DNA from: Candidatus Leptovillus affinis
Lineage (GTDB): Bacteria > Chloroflexota > Anaerolineae > Promineifilales > Promineifilaceae
Assembly: GCA_016705235.1 (NCBI GenBank)
Contig: JADIYP010000002.1
Span: forward strand, 248,001-312,000
Direction of reading: 5' to 3'
DNA length: 64,000 nucleotides
Shown piece after piece: positions 58,610 to 64,000 of this stretch. The position numbers and the translations under genes were made by a program. Under the pieces are notes generated by a model. That model was not told where the DNA came from. It searched no databases and saw nothing but the letters and a program-made list of their open reading frames with translations. The stretch's first letter is position 1; the number at the start of each line of letters is the position of its first letter.

Positions 58610-60466
58610 ATGAGCATCAGCTACGCCCACCTCCTTGTTGTCGACACCGATGAAAGCCGCCTAAACGCCCTGATTGAACCGTTGCAAACCAACGGGTGGT
58701 ACGCAGTCACCACCTGCCAAGACATCCAAACCGCCCTCTATAACCTCACATCCTACGCCTACGATCTTGTCATGATCGATGTCACCCTGGCATCTGCGGC
58801 CGACCACGAATTTTTACGCCGCATTCAGGCCCACCCCCGACTCAACCAACTCCCGGTTATCCTGCTGGCCACACCCTTACAAATGGAAGCCATCGCTAAC
58901 GCTTTGGAAATGGGCGCGGTTGATTATCTTTTTACTCCCGTTCCCAACATCTTGCTCAAAGCGCGCCTCACCACCCACCTGCAGCAGCGCGAAGTCCGCG
59001 CTCAGGCATTATCTTGCCTGAACGCCTTCAACTCCATGAAACAACTGGCCGATGACCTGCGCGAAGTCATTTTACCGCTGGGCATTGCCTTATCCGCCGA
59101 AAAAAACTTCGACCGCCTGCTGGAAACCATCGTTGTCGAAGCCAAAGCCATCTGCAATGCCGATGCCGCCACCCTGTATCTGCGCACCGAGGATGAGCGC
59201 CTGGCCTTTACCGTCATGCGCACCTACTCGCTCAATCTGGCCTATGGCGGACCAGATGCGCCAGCTATTCCGATTGCCCCATTACCCTTGTTTATGCCGA
59301 ACAGCGGCCAACCAAACCACAACAACATCGCCACCTACGTGGCCCTAACCGGCCAATCCGTCAATATTCCCGATGTTTACAACGCCGCAGAATTTGATTT
59401 TTCCGGCACAAAAGCGTTCGACAAACAGCACAACTATCGCTCTATTTCCTGTTTGACTGTTCCGCTAAAAAACAATGACGTCATCGGCGTCTTGCAGCTT
59501 CTGAATGCCAAATCGGTCGTCGACGACCACATCATCCCGTTCACCATTTACCACAAACTGGTGGCCGAATCGTTGGCTTCGCAAGCGGCCGTTGTGCTGA
59601 CAAACCATGTCTTGCGGCAGCGACAAGAATCACTTCTGCAAGCCGAACGGGAATTGGAAATCGGCCGTCGCGTGCAGGCTGAATTTCTGCCAACCCACAT
59701 CCCGCAGCCGCCGGGCTGGGAGATTGCCTTCCATTTCGAGCCATCGCGCGTGGTCGCTGGCGATTTTTATGACGTGTTTTATCTGCCAAACAACAAAATA
59801 GGGCTGGTTATCGCCGATGTATGCGACAAGGGCGTAGCCGCAGCCATTTTTATGGCACAGGTGCGCAGCCTGTTACGAGCCTTTATTCAGCAGCATTATT
59901 TTTTGGGCAACCATAATTTGCTGGCCGTGGAGTCGCCTTATGTTGTGCCACCAGAGTTGACCCGATTCCGAGCTATTGATTTCTCAGCGCTGGTCGATTC
60001 TGTGATGCTGACAAATGTGCAGGTGGGCAGCAATCATGGCAACTACAACATGTTTGTCACGATTTTCCTGGCTTCGTTGGACCCGATAAGCGGCGAGTTT
60101 ATTTATATCAACAGCGGCCATTTGCCGCCGTTGGTGCTGAGTGGGGATGGGATACGGCAGTGGCTCATGCCCACCGGGCCGGCTGTCGGTCTGACGCCAG
60201 ACGCGCGTTTCCAGGTAGGGTCCGGGTGTTTACAACCCGGCGAGACGCTGTTGGCTTATACAGATGGCATAACAGAAGCGCGTAACCCGGAAAACCTATT
60301 ATTTGGCAAAGACAGGTTAACGGCCGTTTTAGCTGAAGGGAAACGGCCGTCTACCGCCGCCGATCTCTTACAATACATTGTCAAAAGCGTGCAAACCTAC
60401 CAATACCCGGCCGGTCAATACGACGATATCACCTTAATGGCCGTCCGCCACCAACCGTCTATTTAA
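58610..60466 (+). CDS. REC-GAF-PP2C (SpoIIE/RsbU-type) serine phosphatase
   Basis: 618 residues from ATG 58610; a GTG at 58574 overlapping the kinase stop is the alternative. An N-terminal receiver domain shows LLVVDTDESR and phosphoacceptor Asp in LVMIDVTLAS near residue 52. A GAF domain follows (about 165-330, ETIVVEAKAICNADAATLYL). After a coiled-coil linker (ERELEIGRRVQAEFLP) the PP2C_SIG domain carries GDFYDVFYLPNNKIGLVIADV with the metal-binding Asp pair and YTDGITEARNP. It should dephosphorylate the STAS antagonist in response to phosphorelay and small-molecule signals. Confidence 0.93.
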   Translation: MSISYAHLLVVDTDESRLNALIEPLQTNGWYAVTTCQDIQTALYNLTSYAYDLVMIDVTLASAADHEFLRRIQAHPRLNQLPVILLATPLQMEAIANALEMGAVDYLFTPVPNILLKARLTTHLQQREVRAQALSCLNAFNSMKQLADDLREVILPLGIALSAEKNFDRLLETIVVEAKAICNADAATLYLRTEDERLAFTVMRTYSLNLAYGGPDAPAIPIAPLPLFMPNSGQPNHNNIATYVALTGQSVNIPDVYNAAEFDFSGTKAFDKQHNYRSISCLTVPLKNNDVIGVLQLLNAKSVVDDHIIPFTIYHKLVAESLASQAAVVLTNHVLRQRQESLLQAERELEIGRRVQAEFLPTHIPQPPGWEIAFHFEPSRVVAGDFYDVFYLPNNKIGLVIADVCDKGVAAAIFMAQVRSLLRAFIQQHYFLGNHNLLAVESPYVVPPELTRFRAIDFSALVDSVMLTNVQVGSNHGNYNMFVTIFLASLDPISGEFIYINSGHLPPLVLSGDGIRQWLMPTGPAVGLTPDARFQVGSGCLQPGETLLAYTDGITEARNPENLLFGKDRLTAVLAEGKRPSTAADLLQYIVKSVQTYQYPAGQYDDITLMAVRHQPSI

Positions 60467-60540
60467 CGCAGGCCTGCATAGACCTGGTTATATAATTTAT
60501 TTATCAATTGTAACTGTACAGGCGTTGGGTTATACCCAAG

Positions 60541-60601
60541 AGACCCTAAGGGTTTGAACTAACGCAGAGTTAAATATCTCCAGACCAAACCCTTAGGGTC
60601 T
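60541..60601. repeat. AGACCCTAAGGGTTT-family palindrome
   Basis: AGACCCTAAGGGTTTG at 60541 and CAAACCCTTAGGGTCT ending at 60601, with an unrelated centre. It lies between the phosphatase and the PPK2 gene; the rest of 60467-60643 shows no gene. Confidence 0.9.
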
Positions 60602-60643
60602 GTATCGTTACTATCAGTGCAAGCAAAACAGAAGGGGAATCTC

Positions 60644-61609
60644 ATGGAAAATGAACAGCCAGAAGAACACACCAGTATCATCTCCGATAAGCCGCACAGC
60701 GCGCCCTTAAAAGCTCTGGATGAAAATGCCGAGTTTACTTCCCGCACGCCGCCTCCTTTGCAGATAGGGTACAGCGGCGTCCAAATTCAGGCCCGCCTGC
60801 TTCCCTCAAAACCGCCGGAATATAAGAGTGACGGCCGTCTCAAAAACGAATACTACGAGCAAGAACTCGCCCGCCTGCAAAACGAACTGGTCAAACTGCA
60901 ATACTGGGTCGCCGAAAAAGGGCTGCGCGTCGTCGTCGTATTCGAAGGACGCAGCGGCGCCGGCAAGGGCGGCGTCATCAAACGCATCACCGAAATGACC
61001 AATCCCCGCATTGTACGCGTGATCGCCCTGCCCAAACCCAGCGACCGCGAACGCACGCAGTGGTGGTTCCAGCGCTACGTTGCTCACCTGCCGGCGGCCG
61101 GCGAAATCGTCCTCCTGGATCGCAGTTGGTACAATCGCGCCCTGGTAGAGCCGGTCATGGGCTTCTGCACCGAAGAACAATACCGCGAATTTCTGCGCTC
61201 CTGCCCCCAATTCGAGCGCATGATCGTGCGGTCCGGCATCATCTTGCTTAAATACTGGTTCTCGGTAAGCGATGAAGAACAGGAAAAACGGTTCCAGGCG
61301 CGGGCAGAAACGCCTTATAAACGATGGAAACTCAGCCCAATGGATTTAGAAGATCGCCGCCGCTGGGTAGAATATTCCAAAGCCAAAGACCGCATGTTTG
61401 ATTACACCGACATCAAACAAGCCCCCTGGTTCGTCGTCAACGCCGATGACAAGAAAAAAGCGCGTCTGAACACCATCACCCACATCCTCAGCGCCATCCC
61501 CTACGACGATATTACCCCACCGCCCATCGACCTACCGCCGCGCGAAGAAGACACGGGCTACATCCGCCCCCCCATCAACGAACAAACATTCGTGCCTTCG
61601 ATTTACTAA
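60644..61609 (+). CDS. ppk2: Polyphosphate kinase 2 family protein
   Basis: 321 residues from ATG 60644 with GAAGGGGA ahead. An N-terminal extension of about 85 residues is low in recognisable fold. The P-loop kinase domain has Walker A FEGRSGAGKGGVIKRI, the PKPSDRERTQWWFQRY segment and the lid with DRSWYNRALVEPVMGF, all typical of PPK2 class I. PPK2 transfers phosphate between polyphosphate and nucleoside diphosphates. Neighbouring storage and stress genes (glycogen, partner switching) fit the theme. A bidirectional terminator follows. Confidence 0.95.
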   Translation: MENEQPEEHTSIISDKPHSAPLKALDENAEFTSRTPPPLQIGYSGVQIQARLLPSKPPEYKSDGRLKNEYYEQELARLQNELVKLQYWVAEKGLRVVVVFEGRSGAGKGGVIKRITEMTNPRIVRVIALPKPSDRERTQWWFQRYVAHLPAAGEIVLLDRSWYNRALVEPVMGFCTEEQYREFLRSCPQFERMIVRSGIILLKYWFSVSDEEQEKRFQARAETPYKRWKLSPMDLEDRRRWVEYSKAKDRMFDYTDIKQAPWFVVNADDKKKARLNTITHILSAIPYDDITPPPIDLPPREEDTGYIRPPINEQTFVPSIY

Positions 61610-61611
61610 TT

Positions 61612-61650
61612 AAAAACCCTAAGGGTTTCAGGAAAACCCTTAGGGTTTTT
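61612..61650. terminator. Bidirectional intrinsic terminator between ppk2 and tupA
   Basis: AAAAACCCTAAGGGTTT at 61612-61628 pairs with AAAACCCTTAGGGTTTTT ending at 61650; A and T runs flank the stem on both sides, so it can end both convergent transcripts. The arms match the core of the AGACCC-family palindromes (ACCCTAAGGGTTT), suggesting how that family could have been recruited as a terminator. Confidence 0.85.
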
Positions 61651-61657
61651 AGCGCTA

Positions 61658-62602
61658 CTAATTGCTGTGCGGTTCCATGCCCTGCGATTCTCGCCAGGCA
61701 TTGGAATCTGGAATAAACAGCGAAGACCCAAACTCGGCCACGCCAAAATTACCGATCAGCTCTTGCGTCGGCACAGAGATCAGCCAATCAATAAACTGAT
61801 TGGCCAGATCCGCGTGAATATGCGCGCCTTTGTCTGGATTAACGGCGATCACGCCATAGGGATTGAATAGGATCGGGTCTCCTTCGACCAGGATGACCAA
61901 TTCGGTTCCTTCGAGCGTAAGCGCCAAATACGTGGCCCGGTCGCTGAGCGTGTAAGCCTGCTGCTCGTCGGCCATGGTCAGCACCGCGCCCATGCCCTGC
62001 CCGGCGGAAATGTACCAATCGCCGGCCGGTTCAATGCCCGCCGCCGCCCAAATCGCTTTTTCCTTGGAGTGCGTCCCGGAATCGTCCCCGCGTGACACAA
62101 ACGGAGACTGGGTTTCGGCTATTTTGGTGAAAGCTTCCGTGGCACTGGTCATGCCTTGCAAACCGGCGGGGTCAGAAGGCGGGCCAACGATGATAAAGTC
62201 GTTGTACATCACATCTTCACGGCGAGACCCGTCGCCATTGGCCATGAAGGCGTCTTCCTGGGCGCGTGCATGAACCAACAAGACGTCGGCGTTGCCGTCC
62301 ACGCCCAATTGCAGCGCCTGCCCCGTTCCGACAGCCACCACATCCACATCGACATTGTACTCTTGCGAAAAGGCGGGCAAAATTTCGGCCAACAGCCCGG
62401 AATTTTCCGTGCTGGTGGTGGTGGCCAGGAGGAGCCGCGGCCGTTCGCCGGCCGTGTCCGCCGGCGCAGGGGCGTCGGTAGGCGCGACTTCAGGCGCGGG
62501 GATGTCGGTGGGTACGGCCGTCGGCTCAGCCGTCCCGCCACATCCAGCCACCATTAAGGCCAAAACAAAAATCGCTACAAACCATAACCACTTCTTGTTC
62601 AT
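61658..62602 (-). CDS. tupA: Tungstate ABC transporter substrate-binding lipoprotein
   Basis: 314 residues from ATG 62602, which has GAGGAAAT ahead. A lipoprotein signal ends at LMVAGCGG and a Pro/Ala/Thr-rich linker follows. The TupA-type signature LATTTSTENSGLL and the FVSRGDDSGTHSKEKAIW block place it among tungstate rather than molybdate (ModA) binders. It should capture tungstate outside the membrane for TupB/TupC. It is third in the tupBCA order on the minus strand, 52 bp after tupC. Confidence 0.92.
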   Translation of the reverse strand: MNKKWLWFVAIFVLALMVAGCGGTAEPTAVPTDIPAPEVAPTDAPAPADTAGERPRLLLATTTSTENSGLLAEILPAFSQEYNVDVDVVAVGTGQALQLGVDGNADVLLVHARAQEDAFMANGDGSRREDVMYNDFIIVGPPSDPAGLQGMTSATEAFTKIAETQSPFVSRGDDSGTHSKEKAIWAAAGIEPAGDWYISAGQGMGAVLTMADEQQAYTLSDRATYLALTLEGTELVILVEGDPILFNPYGVIAVNPDKGAHIHADLANQFIDWLISVPTQELIGNFGVAEFGSSLFIPDSNAWRESQGMEPHSN

Positions 62603-62654
62603 ATTTCCTCCAAGATGATTTGCCAGATAAGCGCCAAAGGCTCTCTGGTGTGGA

Positions 62655-63386
62655 TTAATAAACCATGTCGCCGCGCACAAAAGCCGCCGTGCGTGGATCG
62701 CCAGGTTGGTTGAAAAATGTGTCTGTGGGAGCTGTCTCGACTACACGGCCGTTTAAGAGCAGCGCCACCCGATGCGCCAATCGTTTCGCCTGAAAGATGT
62801 TGTGCGTCACCAAAACCATCGTCATGGCCTGGGTCGCATTCATTTGCCGCACAATCTCTTCAATCATCCCTACGTTATACGGGTCCAGATTGGCCGTCGG
62901 TTCGTCCAGCAGCAGCACGTCCGGCTGCAAAATCATGGCGCGGGCCAGCGCCACGCGCTGCGCTTCGCCGCCAGATAGGGTGCGCGCCCTTTGCTGCGCC
63001 TGGTCTTGCAGCCCCACTCGCGCCAGGACGTCCGCTACTTGCTCCCGGCTGTCGCGGTTGCCGCGTAAATGCAGGCCATAGGCCACGTTGGCTTTTACGG
63101 AGCGGTTAAGGAGAAACGGCCGTTGAAACACAGTTGTCACCCGCCGCCGTTCAGCCAGGGGAACCTCCTGCTGTCCATTAAAAACCTGACCACGAAACAT
63201 AATGGTCCCTTTGGTGGGCGGCTCCAAAAAGTTGAGCAGGCGCAGCAGAGTGCTTTTGCCCACACCGCTCGGCCCCACCAACGCCAAAATCTCGCCGGGA
63301 TAAACGGCCAATTCGTCGATGTGCAGCACAGAACGGCCGTGATACGCCTTCTCCACCTGCCGCAGTTCATACAACGGCTCGCTCAT
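62655..63386 (-). CDS. tupC: Tungstate ABC transporter ATP-binding protein
   Basis: 243 residues. Walker A GPSGVGKSTLLRLL, the Q loop in TTVFQRPFLLNRSV, the signature LSGGEAQRVALARAM, Walker B DVLLLDEPTANLD and the switch His in VLVTHNIFQ are complete. Its ATG overlaps the tupB stop by 4 bp. Together with TupB and TupA it forms a tungstate importer, needed where tungsten enzymes (AOR, formate dehydrogenase) or a tungsten cofactor are used. Confidence 0.93.
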   Translation of the reverse strand: MSEPLYELRQVEKAYHGRSVLHIDELAVYPGEILALVGPSGVGKSTLLRLLNFLEPPTKGTIMFRGQVFNGQQEVPLAERRRVTTVFQRPFLLNRSVKANVAYGLHLRGNRDSREQVADVLARVGLQDQAQQRARTLSGGEAQRVALARAMILQPDVLLLDEPTANLDPYNVGMIEEIVRQMNATQAMTMVLVTHNIFQAKRLAHRVALLLNGRVVETAPTDTFFNQPGDPRTAAFVRGDMVY

Positions 63387-64000
63387 TTGCTCACCTGCCG
63401 CTGCAAAATCAACATGGTCGTGTTCACCACAAAGGCGATGCCAATTAAGATAATGCCCAGAGCAATCGCCAGCTCAAAATTACCTTTGCGCGTTTCCAGA
63501 ACAACGGCCGTCGTCAGCACCCGCGTACGGCCGTCGATATTGCCCCCCACCAGCATCACCGCGCCCACCTCGGCGGCAATACGCCCTAACGCGGCCACGA
63601 TGGCAATGATCACCCCCACCCGCGCCTCGGACAACGTGGTGGCCATTTCTTGCCAGGGGGTTGCGCCCAACGACTTGATCTGCTGCTGCAACTGTGGATC
63701 CACGCCCAGCACGGCGGCCATCGTAAAACCGGCCACCAGCGGCACGGCGATCACGCTCTGCGCCAAAATCATCGCTTCTGGGGTAAACAAACGGGGAATC
63801 CAGGCCGACTCGATCTGCCCCAAGGGGCCATTACGCGACAAGAGCAGGTATACCAGCAGCCCTACCACCACCGGCGGAAACCCCATGGCGGTGTACAGCA
63901 AGGCCATGACAAACGGCCGTCCCACAAACCGGCGCAGCCCCAAAAACGCGCCGATTGGAATGCCTATCACCGTGCTGACGAGCAGCGCCGTGCCCGAAAC
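63383..64000 (-). CDS. tupB: Tungstate ABC transporter permease, 5' end beyond window
   Basis: At least 205 residues are visible and the frame stays open to the window edge, so the start is missing. Several transmembrane helices are seen, with the inner-membrane EAA-type loop at QQIKSLGATPWQEMATTLSEARVG, read in pieces. GRIAAEVGAVMLVGGNIDGRTRVLTTAVVLET is the segment typical of TupB/ModB permeases. Its TGA overlaps the tupC ATG by 4 bp. Confidence 0.9.
   Translation of the reverse strand, partial: VSGTALLVSTVIGIPIGAFLGLRRFVGRPFVMALLYTAMGFPPVVVGLLVYLLLSRNGPLGQIESAWIPRLFTPEAMILAQSVIAVPLVAGFTMAAVLGVDPQLQQQIKSLGATPWQEMATTLSEARVGVIIAIVAALGRIAAEVGAVMLVGGNIDGRTRVLTTAVVLETRKGNFELAIALGIILIGIAFVVNTTMLILQRQVSK

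Noticed and set aside
1..64000. tRNA, rRNA, prophage or plasmid replication genes
   Set aside because: I looked for them on both strands and saw none; a tRNAscan or Infernal run would be needed to exclude small RNA genes.

Overview
The window reads as one stretch of chromosome from a moderately GC-rich bacterium, most likely a Chloroflexota member of the Anaerolineae/Ardenticatenia type. This is an inference from gene content: MoxR-DUF58, DUF3160, DUF5661, a BtrH-like protein, a LysW-like zinc ribbon, WS/DGAT, a RuvX-MltG cell-wall cluster, PP2C partner switching, PPK2 and TupABC. There is no rRNA or tRNA to confirm it and I saw no prophage, CRISPR array or large intact insertion sequence. 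The most striking genome-wide signal is the 8-bp palindrome ACGGCCGT, present every few hundred bases inside and between genes, like the HIP1 octamer of cyanobacteria. It leaves recurring TAV, NGR and DGR tripeptides in many proteins.

Layout. 1-4857 (-) is a very large secreted alpha-amylase/pullulanase running off the left edge, preceded by a probable transcription attenuator. 5406-7666 (+) is a MoxR ATPase/DUF58 pair. 7708-21039 (-) is a long co-directional cluster. Read in the direction of transcription it holds ruvX, mltG, a shrunken ABC substrate-binding lipoprotein, a membrane coiled-coil protein, a TPR/lytic-transglycosylase lipoprotein, three tandem paralogous membrane-anchored proteins of unknown function, a methyltransferase and miaB. 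21329-28917 (-) holds a second pullulanase, a NarL-type two-component pair and a BtrH-like protein. 29122-36466 is metabolic and miscellaneous: a small gene, a PH-AlbA membrane protein, an FGGY kinase, lactate dehydrogenase, an MFS exporter, a Cys/Met PLP enzyme and a LysW-like acidic protein. 36604-42532 (-) holds secreted CapA-like and DUF3160 proteins plus small envelope proteins. 42819-55009 is mixed housekeeping (phosphoesterase, YciH, thioredoxin-TPR, WS/DGAT, SDR, PriA, acyl-CoA dehydrogenase). 55639-60466 (+) is a STAS / kinase / SpoIIE-phosphatase partner-switching set with a glycogen debranching enzyme inside it. 60644-64000 holds PPK2 and the tungstate transporter TupBCA (tupB cut by the right edge).

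Functional themes are alpha-glucan use and storage (two GH13 giants outside the cell, GlgX inside), envelope and peptidoglycan processing, and regulated storage metabolism (glycogen, wax ester/TAG, polyphosphate).

Intergenic DNA is rich in at least three families of dispersed palindromic repeats: AGACCCYAAGGGTTT arms, AGATTnGnCnAATCT double palindromes and TCACGCW heptamer arrays. Several abut genes so closely that they supply stop or start codons. One gene remnant at 55094-55522 carries an insertion with 15-bp terminal inverted repeats and a 9-bp target duplication, whose centre is replaced by an implausible poly-G tract. That tract is probably an assembly or sequencing artefact.
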